A stretch of 64,000 bases of DNA, taken from positions 9,802,904 to 9,866,903 of the forward strand of contig NC_059283.1 of NCBI RefSeq assembly GCF_017591435.1, read 5' to 3'. The notes beneath the pieces are model-generated. The model saw nothing but the letters and a program-made list of their open reading frames with translations. It had not been told where the DNA came from and did no database searches. The number at the start of each line of letters is the position of its first letter. Position 1 is the first letter of the stretch. Origin of the DNA: Portunus trituberculatus. Taxonomy: Eukaryota; Arthropoda; Malacostraca; Decapoda; Portunidae. The position numbers were made by a program, and so were the translations under genes. Shown in pieces: positions 10,660 through 25,069 of this stretch.

Positions 10660-10950
10660 ATGAGTGGAGACCGAGTAACCCCGCGGGAGGACCCAAGCCC
10701 CCACACCGTCGTGGTGGTGGACGGCGGCAAGGACGGTGCCAGGACCTCTGTGTGGGAACCAAAGGACACGTGGACGGACGGGAAGACGCTGAAGGAGAAA
10801 CGGGATATTCTGAAGTGGAATCTGAAACTGTCCCTCGATACAGAGTCCAATAAAGACAATGGGGAGGGACTGAACACACTGAGCACCAATGGACTCACCA
10901 GTGCCAACGGAGCTCCAGGCATCAAAGGAGGACTCGGCCTGGGCAAGGAG
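10660..10950 (+). CDS. putative first coding exon, unknown gene
   Basis: Best candidate for genuine coding sequence in the window; I do not recognise the family. From ATG 10660 the frame runs exactly 97 codons to 'aaggag|gtaaac', a good splice donor in phase 0. I prefer this ATG because it has A at -3 (gagcATGa). An in-frame ATG at 10630 (adding MGRVGALVGS) has T at -3. The protein is non-repetitive and hydrophilic: MSGDRVTPRED, a Val run at residues 17-20, a charged middle with KTLKEKRD near 43-49, and a Gly/Asn-rich end at about 68-97 (GGLGLGKE). There is no signal peptide, membrane segment or zinc motif. It reads like the disordered cytosolic N-terminus of a larger protein. Unspliced, the frame would continue 28 codons to a stop at 11037 with an abrupt hydrophobic switch, which argues for splicing. 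No downstream exon was identified. Confidence 0.55.
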
Positions 10951-11603
10951 GTAAACACACGCTTCCTTTTCTCCCCCTCTATTATTTCCTCCTCCCTGAT
11001 GTTATGTCGTGTAAATATTGTTCCTGTGTTTCTTTAGATGACCGTTCCTTTGCCATGATGTGACCTGTGTGTGGTGTGTTCTCTGTGTTGCTGTGCGGGG
11101 TTGTCTACTTCGCTGGCTAGTCGGGGGTCTCTGGTGTTTGTCGCTCTCACCTGTTGAAGTTTTTCTTGCGTCTGTGAGGTGACCTTCGTCTTCTCCCTTT
11201 AAGGCTTATCGCGGCGCCGTAAGGTTACTCAGGCGTCTTTATTTATTCACCACTTTACCTTCCGCGCTCTAGATCATCCGCCGCGCCGCAGGTAATAACA
11301 TAAATAAAGAACACGTTGCCGATCGTTAAAAGGAAAAGTAAGGTAGAAAACGGAATTCATGTGTACTCCTGCGTCTTTTACCTTATCTGTCCTCCTCGTG
11401 TGCTTTATTGACGGCGTGACGCAACGGCAAGGGTGAAGCCAGGCCAGCTGTGTCCCGTACCTCAGTCAAGCCGCCTCATCATCATCATCATCATCGCCCT
11501 CATTGTCAGCCATTACAAATCCAGGGCAGGACAAGACTCGCCTGCAGCAGTTGCCCTTCACGTCACGCCTGTTCCTCCCTGCTATTCCTGTAGTCCACTT
11601 TAT

Positions 11604-11605
<2 letters not shown>
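10951..11605 (+). other. presumed start of first intron
   Basis: Begins with the GT donor of the exon. Non-repetitive apart from (CAT)6 at about 11478-11496. No acceptor followed by a convincing exon is seen. Confidence 0.4.

Positions 11606-11665
<60 letters not shown>
11606..11665. repeat. (GT)n microsatellite
   Basis: Pure GT tract of 60 bp. Confidence 0.97.
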
Positions 11666-11666
<1 letters not shown>

Positions 11667-12555
11667 TCCTATTTTCTGCTTCTCCTCTTTTCCTCCTCCT
11701 TTTCATCATCTTCCAATTCTTCTTCCTTCTTTCTTTCCTTCCTTCCTTACATCCTCCTTTTCTCCCTCCCTCCTTCCCGCTCTCCTTTATCATCATTAAT
11801 TCTTCTGTTCGTGTCTACTTTTCCTTCTTCTTGGTCACCTCCTTGCCTTCTTCTACATCTATTTCCTTATATTCTTATCCTATCTTCCATTATCTTGGCC
11901 CCCTCTTCTACTCCTATCACTTTTTTATTCCTATGTATTTCTCCACTATGATCTACTACCATTTTATATTCTTATCATCTACCTTGAAGTCTTTACCCTC
12001 TTGTACTACCATCACTGTATTATGTATTTCTCCACCTGTCACTATGTATTCCTATGCGTTACTCCACTGATCTTGTATCACCTTGAATTCAGTCTTCTGC
12101 CTTGACCTTACCTCGTCGTCTAGTACAGCCAGGCCTCAGTTCACCAGCAAGGGACGTCTTACGCGCCAATAAACAAGCTCTGTTCCTCAGGCTGGTGCGC
12201 AGATTGTTGGGTCTGATAAGCGTCTTTCCGCTAATCACTTGCTGGACTGAAGAGACGTGACGCAAGGGAGGGAATATTGCTAAGGGAAGGTGCAGGGAGT
12301 CTGTGCTATTGGGATGTGCTCTGGAGTGTGCTGTTTACAAGAGGGTCCACTGAAGTTTTTGTTCTTGTTCTTCTTATTCTTGTTTTTCTTGTTCTTTTTT
12401 CCTCTTTTTCTTCTTTTCTTCGTCGTCGTCATCGTCGTCTTGTTCTTCCTGTTCTTGTTGTTGTTCTTATTCTTGATCTTGTTCTTGTTCTTGCTCTTCT
12501 TCTTTTCATCATCATCATCATCATTTTCTTTTTCTTTTCTTCTTCTTTCTTCTAT
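11666..12555. other. pyrimidine-rich spacer
   Basis: C/T-rich plus-strand sequence with ATCT/TTCC-rich stretches. No gene seen. The segment 12350-12560 is a degenerate TTC/TTG/CAT repeat leading into the next feature. Confidence 0.5.
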
Positions 12556-12559
12556 TTTT

Positions 12560-12781
12560 TCATCATCATCATCATCATCATCATCATCTTCATTATCACC
12601 ATTATTTTCTCTCTCCTGTTTCTTCTTCTTCTTCTTCTTCTTCTTCTTGTTCTTCTTCTTCTTCTTCTTCTTCTTCTTCTTCTTCTTCTTCTTCTTCTTC
12701 TTCTTCTTCTTCTTCTTCTTCTTCTTCTTCTTCTTCTTCTTCTTCTTCTTCTTCTTCTTCTTCTTCTTCTTCTTCTTCTTC
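12560..12781. repeat. (CAT)n followed by long (CTT)n tract
   Basis: About ten CAT units (12560-12589), then from about 12622 a TTC/CTT trinucleotide tract to 12781, broken only once by GTT near 12648. The polypurine/polypyrimidine mirror symmetry makes it a candidate triplex (H-DNA) former. All-Phe, all-Leu or all-Arg frames across it are artefacts. Confidence 0.95.
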
Positions 12782-12859
12782 CTGATGTGAAATTTATGTT
12801 CTTCTTCATTTGTGTCAATAATTCGTGTTCTTGTATTTATTTATTTTTTTTTTTTCTCT

Positions 12860-13400
12860 TTTTCGTCTTGTGTTAGTTCTTATTTTTTTATTGATTTTTT
12901 TTTTTTCGTTGTGTTTAGTTGTTTATGAGTTGTGTTGCAATGTTTGTCTTCTTTCTTCTGTTTTGTGTTCTTTACTTTAGTTTTGCTTTATTGTTTTGAG
13001 AAGTTATGTTTGTTTTTCAAAATTTTTTTCTTTCTCCTTTTTTGTTTGTTATTTTTTATTTGCGTCAGTATTTGGTATATTAGTGTTTTTTTCTTTTTTC
13101 TTCCTTCTCTTTCTTCTATTTTTTATTGTCTTAGAGTTCTGTTTGTTTCTCTTCTTTTCTTCTTTATTTTCTCTATTTTTCCTTTTCTGTGGAATTATGT
13201 TTAGTTTCCTTCTTTTCCTTCTCCTTTTTCTTGTTTTCCTATTTTTCCTTCTTTTTCTTCTATTTTCCATCTTAGAGTTGCGTTTATTTTTGTGTTTATC
13301 TTCTTTTCTTCTTATTTCTCTTTACTTTTCTGTGGAGTCATGTTTAGCTTCCTTCTCCTGCTCCTATTTCTTTTTCTTTCTCTTTTCACTCTCCTTTTCC
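12860..13400. repeat. degenerate T/C-rich repeat region
   Basis: Recurring blocks such as 'gttatgtttgttt', 'agttctgtttgtttctctt', 'ggaattatgtttagtttcc' and 'ggagtcatgtttagcttcc', spaced 70-190 bp apart in a T-rich background. I read this as an old, decayed tandem array. The similar fabric at 25070-26500 may be related. Confidence 0.5.
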
Positions 13401-14034
13401 TTTAATGGTTTGTGTTGTCAGACTTATTCTCGCTTTCATCTTTTGTTACTTATCCCTATTTTCCTTCTCATTTTCACTGTCTTCCTTCATTCTGTCCGCC
13501 TCTTCCTTTCCTCGTCACCTCTCTTCTTTACTTTCCTTTTAACTCGTTCCCTCCTTTTCTTTTCATTGTTCCTGCAAAGCTCTTACTCTTAACTCTTAAC
13601 TTCCCTCGTTCCTGTCCACTTCTTACTCACTATCCTCACTCCTCTCCCTCTTACTATCGTTTCTGTCTATTCATACTCATCCTTCTCACTTCTCTGTCAT
13701 TTTCTGTCCATATTTCTTACTCCACCTAGACATACTCGTGGTAAATCAACTCCTAACTTTAATTTGGCACCTTTCGTTACCTGTATATCATCTACACTTA
13801 TACTGAAAGGCTAGATTCAACACAGTATTGTCTTGTTTTACTTGTACTCTTCCTTTGGTTACTCCACTGGCCCACATCACGCCCAGTTTCTCTCTTGTAT
13901 CTTGTTACTCTTTCGCTGTGTTTGGCTGCTCCCTTTGCTCTCCTTGTTTGAGTGTCTGGGTGACCTGACTTCACCTCACCTGCGCGCTACCAGCCAACCA
14001 ACCGCCACTCGCTGCTCTAAATAATTGATGCCTC

Positions 14035-14037
<3 letters not shown>
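13401..14037. other. pyrimidine-rich spacer
   Basis: C/T-rich, no gene or repeat family recognised. Confidence 0.45.

Positions 14038-14098
<61 letters not shown>
14038..14098. repeat. (CT)n microsatellite
   Basis: Pure CT tract of 61 bp. Confidence 0.97.
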
Positions 14099-14103
<5 letters not shown>

Positions 14104-16056
14104 CTCTATTCCCTGTACTAAATTTCTCCTTTTCTTCTCTCCCAGGCCAGCGCAGCCATGAGTCGCTTCCTATTTGGCTGTAATTAACACATATTCTCAC
14201 CCAACGCTTAATTTCCTATAGCTCAGACCAATCCGAGTTCAATTTAGATCATTATCCCTCCTCACCTCATCTCGTCCCACCTCACCCCATCCCGGGCTTA
14301 CCTTACTGAGTTTCCTATGATACACTCCATTTCAAGTTCCATTTAGGTCCTTATCCCTTATCATCTCACCCTCATCCCAGCTCACTTCACCTCATCTTGC
14401 CTCGCCTCGCTTCCTGGCCGTGGGAATCTTCGTATTATCTTTGTGTCTCCATAAAAGGGTTAACTGTCGCCTCAAAACTAAAAATCGTCTCATATATATT
14501 TACTTTACAAAATCTAATCTTACTAAATGCAAATAATCCCTAAGACAAATAAATAAGACTTCCCTTGATTAATTACCTTACCTTAATAAACCACATCAAA
14601 TCTACCTAATATCTAACCTAAATAAGTTTTTCCATATTTATTTACATTTAGGGTGAATTTTCTTGTGTTTGTCTCTTTTCCTGTCTTTTCCCTGTGGTTT
14701 GTTGCTTTATTTCGCCTCCAATATGGGTCAGTCTTGCCTCATGTTGTCACCTTTTAGCTTCATCACCCTGACAGGAAAATCTAAAGCCAATTTTTAGATG
14801 TCGTTTTAGGTACGGAAAAGTAATGTTGTAAAGGAAGGAAGGAGGAAGGAAAGCGAAGAAGACTTGGAGAGGAAAGGAAGGAGATAGAGGAGATAGATAT
14901 TGGCGAAAGGAGAAGAAGGATGTTAGTGGAGAGGAGGGATGAAACGGGAGTGGAGTTTTAAAGGGAGAAGGAGTAAGCGTTAGGTGGAGAGGAGTGGAAA
15001 GGTAAAGAAATAAGGAGTTAGTGGAGTTTGGGTCACGTGGAAGGGAGTGGAAGAGGAGAGAAGTGGCAGGTAGTGAATCCACCTCCTCTTCCTCCTCCTC
15101 CTCCTCCTCCTCCTCCTCCTTCTTCTTCCTCAACGCACTCTGTTTGCTTTCCACTCATATTTACAAACACTAATTTATAAACTTTAAATCTTATACTCCA
15201 CTTCAGTCTTTCTTTTTTATCTCTTCCTTCCTCGTTTACTCGCCCTCCTTCTCCTCCTCCTCCTCCTCTTACTCGTCTGCCTCCTCTGGTCTCCTTTCAT
15301 CTGCTTCTCCTTGCCCTTCTCTTTTTGCGCAACCCCAGAACATAAGAAAGACGCTAAGGTAAAGCCACAAAGAGACAAACACGGAGCACACACAGAAAGA
15401 AGCTTCATCTCTCTCCCTCTCTCTGTCTCGTCTCTTAAAAACATCGCCCTCAACACGAACGGATAAAAATATGCTTGGGGGGAGAAATAATAATAATCTC
15501 CATCTCTCGCTCTCACAACTCAAAGAAAACGATTATCGTCTACAAAAAAGTGAAAAGGAAGAAAAATATATAACGGGGAGTCATCCAAAGGTTAACTTGT
15601 GACACTTCTATGTCCCCAAAGAGAGATAGGAAGGAGAGAACGAGCTATACAAATATTTAACTCACCCTTACCTATGATGAGTGAGGTTAGGTTGCAGGTG
15701 AGAGAGAGAGTGAGAGAGAGAGAGAGAGAGAGGATGGTAGGTTGGACTGGTCTGGATTGCACGAATTTCTGACGAGGATTTAAAGCAGATAGAACACAAG
15801 AAGGTGGGAGACGAGAAGGCTCGGCTCGGCTTGGTTCGGCTCGGCTCGGCTTGGTTTGGCTCGGGTGTGATCGGCAGTTCATGGCGGGAAAAAGGACAAA
15901 TTTGCTCTCATTCTCGGGTTGAAAGTGGCTCTATAATTGAAAAGAAAGTGAGTTTTTTTTCATTTTCTGCTTATCTCTTGTTTTTTTCCCTTTAATTCAC
16001 TGATATAGGTCGTGTTGTGTGACTCTGTTGGATTCATAGGTAAAGGAGCTTGTGTC

Positions 16057-16059
<3 letters not shown>
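14099..16059. other. spacer with short simple repeats
   Basis: No gene recognised. Holds a (CTC)n run at 15083-15120, a second CTC-rich patch at 15250-15268, an imperfect GA run at 15701-15732 and the pentamer tract listed next. The stretch 14810-15075 is purine-rich low complexity. Confidence 0.5.
15817..15866. repeat. (GGCTC)n pentanucleotide tract
   Basis: About ten units of 'ggctc' with 'ggtt' and 'ggttt' variants. Confidence 0.9.

Positions 16060-16141
<82 letters not shown>
16060..16141. repeat. (CT)n microsatellite
   Basis: Pure CT tract of about 81 bp, decaying into CTTT and CTG variants to 16182. Confidence 0.97.
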
Positions 16142-16147
<6 letters not shown>

Positions 16148-16182
16148 TCTCTTTCTTTTTCTCTCTGCCTCTCTGTCTCTCT

Positions 16183-17743
<1,561 letters not shown>

Positions 17744-18047
17744 GAGGAGACCACATGTATCATCGTCATAAATAATCACATGACCTTGAAAGAATACGAA
17801 AAAAAAAAAAAAAGAAAAAGACCATGTTATTTTTCAACCACTTCGAAAACCATCAAGAAAAACACATTAGAAAAAAAAAAGGTCAAGGAAAAACCAGGAA
17901 AAAAGAACGTATGATATTTTTAGAAACCAGCAACTTCGGAGCCTCCTTGAATGGAGCGGCGTGTGCTGGCGATGGAAATATGCAAACAAATGCACCGATC
18001 CCAGGGAAGGACGAGGTGGAAACGGAGTGAAAACGGGATGTGCTATT

Positions 18048-18083
18048 CCTCCTCCTCCTCCTCCTCCTCCTCCTCCTCCTCCT
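18048..18083. repeat. (CTC)n trinucleotide tract
   Basis: Pure CTC run of 36 bp. Confidence 0.95.
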
Positions 18084-18175
18084 CCCTGTGCCAGAATACA
18101 AAGTTCGTGTGGCTGAGGAGATCATGAAAACCACGATGATGAAAGAAAAGCAAACAGGTGGAAAATTGGGCACCT

Positions 18176-18181
<6 letters not shown>

Positions 18182-18232
<51 letters not shown>
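18182..18232. repeat. (CT)n microsatellite
   Basis: Pure CT tract of 51 bp, separated by 75 bp from the next tract. Confidence 0.97.
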
Positions 18233-18235
<3 letters not shown>

Positions 18236-18304
18236 TTAAAGTTTGGTTAATTTTCTTCAAAACAGCCACTTAATTTGTCTCTTTCATGACGCTTTGAGTA
18301 ATGA

Positions 18305-19299
<995 letters not shown>

Positions 19300-19720
19300 G
19301 TATGTGTACAAAACGTGAAAGAGGAGATTGCTTAGCTAAGGAAAAAGAAGACATGGGAAACACGAGGAAATGGAAAAGAAGGGAAAATAGACCAGATGAA
19401 GGAGAAAAAATAAGAAATGAGAAAAAAAATGTGAGTGACTGGGAGAGGAGAGCTAAAGAAGAAAAGAGAAAAGAACGAGGAAGAGGGAAAGTATGGAAGG
19501 AAGGAAGAGAAGAGAGAGAACGAGAAGTAAATTGCAAAGTAGACCAAGAGAAAAGAGGAGGAAAAATCGAGGCAAGCAGGAGGAAATGGAATAAAACAAG
19601 GGAAAATTATGAAAAGTAGGAGAGTAAGGAAGAAAAAAAGGAAATAAAGTAAAAAGTTTGTAATGTAGACCAAGAAATAGAAGGAAGTGAAAAAAATAGA
19701 AAGAAGAAATGATGTAGAGT
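19300..19720. repeat. degenerate purine-rich tandem array, ~125-150 bp
   Basis: 'gtagaccaaga'-type anchors recur at about 19387, 19539 and 19665 within a purine-rich background of 'gaagaaaagagg' words. Spacing is 152 and 126 bp. Low-complexity composition makes the call tentative. Confidence 0.45.
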
Positions 19721-19854
19721 AAGAAAGGAGGGATAATGGAGGGACGGAAGAAGAGGAAGCAAGTGAGGAAGGAGCCAGGAGGGAGGAAAAGGAGGAAAGA
19801 TGACCCGACTTCAGGATTCTAGAGGAAATGAAAAATCATTGACTTGACCAGCTA

Positions 19855-19885
<31 letters not shown>

Positions 19886-19968
19886 TGGAACATGACATAA
19901 TAAGCACAGTATATTCATAGAGTTACATTTTTATCGCAGTTCCATATTCATTACTCGTTATCTTATTC

Positions 19969-19972
<4 letters not shown>

Positions 19973-20059
<87 letters not shown>
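19973..20059. repeat. (CT)n microsatellite
   Basis: Pure CT tract of about 86 bp. A 28-bp GA tract lies upstream at 19854-19881. Confidence 0.97.
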
Positions 20060-20060
<1 letters not shown>

Positions 20061-20418
20061 CAGTATTATTTCAAGTAGAAACAACCTGGATTTCACAACA
20101 CAGCGTGATAGGGTTCGGCGAGTGTGGATTTAGCGTAACTCACTCAGCTGGCAAGTGTTCGAGGCTTGCAGAGTGCTTGGAGGTGTGTTGGGGCTTTGGC
20201 AGAGTGTATGTGGCGTGAGAAGTTCAGCGTGTGTGTTTGGGTGTGTGTGTGTGTGTGTATGTATGTGTGTGTGAGAAACTGCGTAGGACATGAACCTGAT
20301 TGTGTCGGAATGAAGGTGAGGGAAGTGACGTAAGACTGAGTATCGACCTGACTGTGGGACGAGGATGCATCGAAGACATGAGATAGAAAATAAAACCAAG
20401 TACACGTGCTGAATATTA

Positions 20419-20449
<31 letters not shown>

Positions 20450-21157
20450 GTTTATTCAGGAAGGCTGCGCGACGTGCATGGAGAGACAGCAAATAACACA
20501 ACTACGTCATTTTGTGAAGAGAAATTGCGTTTGCATTCATGGAAGGAAGAATTTTTTTGCTTGTTTTTAGAAATGCTAGTGAAGAAAAATGCTTAAAAAT
20601 ACGCCGGGAATTTAAAAAAATGTTGAGAATCACGTAATGGAAAAGACAACTGTGATAGAAACAAGACAGGAAAAAAAATACTCTGAAAAATACTCAGGAA
20701 ATCTGTTAGAAATAAGAGTTGAAAATTACGTTATTAAATGCAAGGAAATGAATGAGAGCAGACACTCGTTTTCTGGAAAGAGTAAAAAAGGAAGGATTTG
20801 TCGAGCAGGGAAAGAGGAGGAGGAGGAGAAGGAAGTAGTGGAATACGTAAGTGGAATGAAGGATAGACACATGTGGAGGGAATAATAATGTAGAGTGAGG
20901 CAGACAAGAGCAATGACCCATGAGAATAATAAGGCCATTTCGATTATCCCTTATTGTCTTGACCCGAAAAATTATAAGGGTATTTTCAGCAAGGCCCCCT
21001 CTCTCTCCCTCTCCCTCTCTCCCTCCTCGTCCCTTGTTGAGTGTCGTGTACATTGAAGGTGCGTGGGGGTGGTAGTAATTAGTTCCACCTGGCAGGTATT
21101 ACAGGTGCACGCTAACACTGCAGTAATCTGAGGAGGAGTAAAGGTTGGTGATTTGTG

Positions 21158-21160
<3 letters not shown>
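20060..21160. other. spacer with short GT tracts
   Basis: Includes short GT runs at 20239-20274 and 20421-20449. No gene recognised. The frame near 20637 is purine-rich and unconvincing. Confidence 0.45.

Positions 21161-21222
<62 letters not shown>
21161..21222. repeat. (GT)n microsatellite
   Basis: Pure GT tract of 62 bp. Confidence 0.97.
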
Positions 21223-21226
<4 letters not shown>

Positions 21227-21274
21227 GCAAATCACAACATTACCCACCTAATCTATTTAACATACTCCATATTA

Positions 21275-21397
<123 letters not shown>

Positions 21398-21536
21398 ACT
21401 GCCTGACCTGGTAGGAAATATGATTCAAAGTCACGCTACATTTAACTCTAGAACAGTTTCGAAACAAAAGGAAATTGATTAAAGTTACGAAGTACGATTA
21501 ACATACAGCTTTCTTAGTGGCCCTGTAGAAATAAAT

Positions 21537-21539
<3 letters not shown>

Positions 21540-21598
<59 letters not shown>

Positions 21599-21615
21599 AC
21601 ATACACACACACACA
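21540..21615. repeat. (AC)n microsatellite
   Basis: AC tract of about 76 bp with three ATACAC interruptions at its right end. A T-tract of ~22 bp follows at 21632-21653. Confidence 0.96.
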
Positions 21616-21793
21616 GTAAAAGATAGCAACATCTTTTTTTTTTTTTTTTTTTTGTAATTCTTGTATCATATTTTTATTTCCCTCACGTCCCGATTAGTAT
21701 TATTTCTGTATCTATTTCCTCACTGCACTTTACGAAGCCTTTCCCAGGAAATTGGAAGCCCTTGGGAAGCTTTGCGCATCGTCAATCCAACAC

Positions 21794-21796
<3 letters not shown>

Positions 21797-21869
<73 letters not shown>
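21797..21869. repeat. (AG)n microsatellite
   Basis: Pure AG tract of about 72 bp. Confidence 0.97.
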
Positions 21870-21872
<3 letters not shown>

Positions 21873-23687
21873 AGAGAAAGAGGACAAAAAAAGGAAGAAA
21901 GATAAATATGAGGAAAGACAGGAGGAGTAAAGGAGACAGAAGAGTGAACAGGTGAAGGAGAGGCAGGGAATCCTTATGAAGCATTGGAGGGAGAAGGAAC
22001 AAGGAACGGGGAACGAGGAAGGAAGGAGAGGAGGAAGGTGAGTGAGTGACGGCGTGAGTGAGATAGAATGCAACGAGGGAGAGGCACAGGTAGGTATTCA
22101 TGCTTGGAAACACCTGCACGAACACACACACCTTAATTGGACCCGCGCCATGTGATCACAATTTCCCTCAAACACCTGGGAACGTCACATCACACACGCG
22201 GTTAGGAATGAAAGGGAAAATAGAAAAAAAGAGAAAAGGATTATCTATTTTTTTCCACGGAAGGAGAAAATATCTTGATTGGATACTTTTATTGCAAAGT
22301 TGTAGGTTTTGATATCTCAGCTTTGCTGTGTGTGTGTGTGTGTGTGTGTGGATTGGATAGTGCATCAGTGTTTCCCAAAAGACCAGAAAATTGTTTGTGT
22401 ATGTGTTTGTCTGTGTATGTGTACGCGTTTGGCCAAGAGGTTAAGACTTGGCTACGTAAAGAACCGACCCCTTTGTCTTGAACTGCCCAGCGCTTTCATG
22501 GTTTAAGTTAAAGGCGACTCATCGACCAGAGCTTCCTACGCATAACTGCATAACTAAGGTGCGCCACTTTAGGGACTACCACGCCGGTAACACTAGTAAT
22601 CAACACCCAAGCTAACGGCCGCTGCATAAACACCTCTCAAAATAGTAAGCATGAAACTTCCTGGGAAAGGACAGGGCTTGGTTCAGTCTACCGCTCCCTA
22701 CTGCTCTATACGGGCCCCTGCCGCCTCCCCGCGAGATCCGTGTTAGCAGGGCGGCGAAGACAAGCAAAGGGCAAAGCGACAGGGTTGCAGGAGTGGAAGA
22801 AAGATGCAGGAGAGGCAAGGATGGAGGGCAGGGACACAGAGGGATTAAGAGGAATTGGGAAAGGAGGACGGAAGGAGAAATGGAGCAATGAACGAAAGTA
22901 GGTATAGGAAGGGGAGGAAGAAGAGCGGAGGACAGGAAAGGAGAAGAATGAAGGAGTTAGGGTAGGACAGAGAGGAATAAATAAACATGGTAAGGAAAGA
23001 AGAATGAGGGAAGGGAAATTGAAGAAGGAACGAAAGAAGGGGAAGAAGAGGAGAATGGAAAATGGAGAACACGGGCAGAGAAAGAAGAGTTATGTGAACG
23101 GTAAAGATGGAGGAGATAGAATAAGACAGAGAAGAAAAGAAATATATGAAAAGAAAAGGGAAAAAACTGAGCAACGAAGAAAAAGCTAAGAAAAAGGAAA
23201 GAAAAGTGAGAGAAAAAGAGAAGAAGGACGAAAGAGATGGAATAGGACAAAAAGTAAAGGAAAATGAACGTGGAAAGGAGGACATGGAGGAAGTGGAGTA
23301 ACGATTAGAAGGAGACATAGAAGCAAAAGAAGAAAAATGGAGAAGATAGAGAAGAAAAAACATTAGAGATATCGTAAAACAAAAACTAAAGAGAGCATGA
23401 AAAAAAAATAAATAACGACGAAAATAAGAAATAGCAGCGAAAAGAAGGAGGAAGAGAGAAAGTTGAAAGAAGTATAGAAGAATAAAAATGAAAGTGCATG
23501 AAGGAAATTGAATAGCTATCGAAAGAGGGAAAGAGAAGAAGAGTAGAAGAGAGAGAGAGAAGAGGACGAATGAAGGCGAGAGAAAGAATAGAAAATGAAA
23601 AAAAAATGAAGAGTATAGTGGAACAGAAACCAGATGAAAAGAAGGGCATGAAAGAAATGAATTAACGATCGCAAGAAAGAAAAGTGA

Positions 23688-23689
<2 letters not shown>
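21870..23689. other. spacer, purine-rich in its right half
   Basis: 22100-22780 is non-repetitive apart from (GT)n at 22326-22350; no gene was recognised. 22830-23690 is strongly purine-rich plus-strand DNA whose minus-strand frames are Ser/Phe-rich shadows. Confidence 0.45.

Positions 23690-23742
<53 letters not shown>
23690..23742. repeat. (AG)n microsatellite
   Basis: Pure AG tract of about 52 bp. Confidence 0.96.
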
Positions 23743-23748
<6 letters not shown>

Positions 23749-24126
23749 AGGCGGTTAGATCCGGTCAGGTTTGTGGAGGAGGAGTTGGAAGACCCTGGAA
23801 ATCTCTCTCAAGTTCTTTTTTTTTTTTTCTAGATCGGTAACTTTAACTTTCTGCAATGATAGATAACCAGAGGCGGGGAAAGACTTGTACTCTTTGAAAT
23901 GAATGCCTTATTATACTGAATATTTTCGCGTATAGATGAGGTTGATGTTAGGAAGCTCTGGGTATATTTGCCTTAGTACATTTCCCCCTCGCCTTTCACA
24001 TTTCCGCTGGAGTGGAGCAAGTTAAAAGCCACGAAACTGATATGAAACCCCAGCACAGAATTTCACTTGCAATTTCATACACGGATATATAATTGTACTG
24101 AAACATGCATGAGGAAACATTACACG

Positions 24127-24227
<101 letters not shown>

Positions 24228-24268
24228 GCGTCAGGACAAGCTTGGACATATACATACGCAGACAAGAC

Positions 24269-24273
<5 letters not shown>

Positions 24274-24364
<91 letters not shown>
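24274..24364. repeat. (AC)n microsatellite
   Basis: Pure AC tract of about 91 bp, separated from the previous CA tract by 48 bp. Confidence 0.98.
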
Positions 24365-24366
<2 letters not shown>

Positions 24367-24462
24367 TACTCAGCAAGGTGGAGCAGCGGTTCTCTAACTG
24401 GCTTCAAATGGTCTTTATTGATCGAACTCTGTGCTCTCCTGATACTACGTGCGCGTGTGTGA

Positions 24463-24466
<4 letters not shown>

Positions 24467-24514
<48 letters not shown>
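24467..24514. repeat. (GT)n microsatellite
   Basis: Pure GT tract of 48 bp. With the two AC tracts upstream it forms an inverted pair able to base-pair in single strands. Confidence 0.96.
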
Positions 24515-24516
<2 letters not shown>

Positions 24517-24589
24517 TAGTGAGCCTAACAGAATATTACAAGATTATTTTATTTGGCTTTTAATGGAGTGAATGCAGGGTTCATAAATA

Positions 24590-24705
<116 letters not shown>

Positions 24706-24821
24706 AACATCCATGAATAGAAACAGGAGGAGATATGAGATAGAGAAAATGGAAGAGGAAGAAGGAAAAAGAACAAACGATGTAAATGTAGAAACGCAAA
24801 ATAACACAGAATAAAAATGAG

Positions 24822-24827
<6 letters not shown>

Positions 24828-24889
<62 letters not shown>
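24828..24889. repeat. (GA)n microsatellite
   Basis: GA tract of about 62 bp. Confidence 0.97.
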
Positions 24890-24891
<2 letters not shown>

Positions 24892-25069
24892 GCGCTAGGA
24901 AGAGGAAGAGAGGACAAGGAAGAGTCAAGTGGGAAACTGAGTCTTGTTTTGATGAGCTAACTTCACCTGCGGGACTCGGCTGGAGTGGTCACCTGACTTT
25001 TTAATTAGCCATTTACCTGTGGGACGTGGGGGTCGAGGGCTTGAGAGGGAGGAAAGAGGTACTGGGAGT

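Larger units (their letters stand above)
9180..10800 (+). promoter_or_regulatory. CpG-rich island, likely promoter and 5' leader
   Basis: Base composition changes sharply from AT/microsatellite to GC- and CpG-rich DNA with many CGCG, GCCGC and CCCGCC words, most strongly from 9230 to 9860. The island leads directly into the exon at 10660-10950. A (CAG)n tract and two short upstream ORFs lie inside it. TCAGT, an arthropod initiator-like word, occurs near 9957, but no TATA box or start site is clear. The boundaries are by eye. Confidence 0.6.

Noticed and set aside
12277..12876. 199-codon plus-strand Leu/Phe/Ile-rich frame
   Set aside because: Translation of (CTT)n and (CAT)n repeats.
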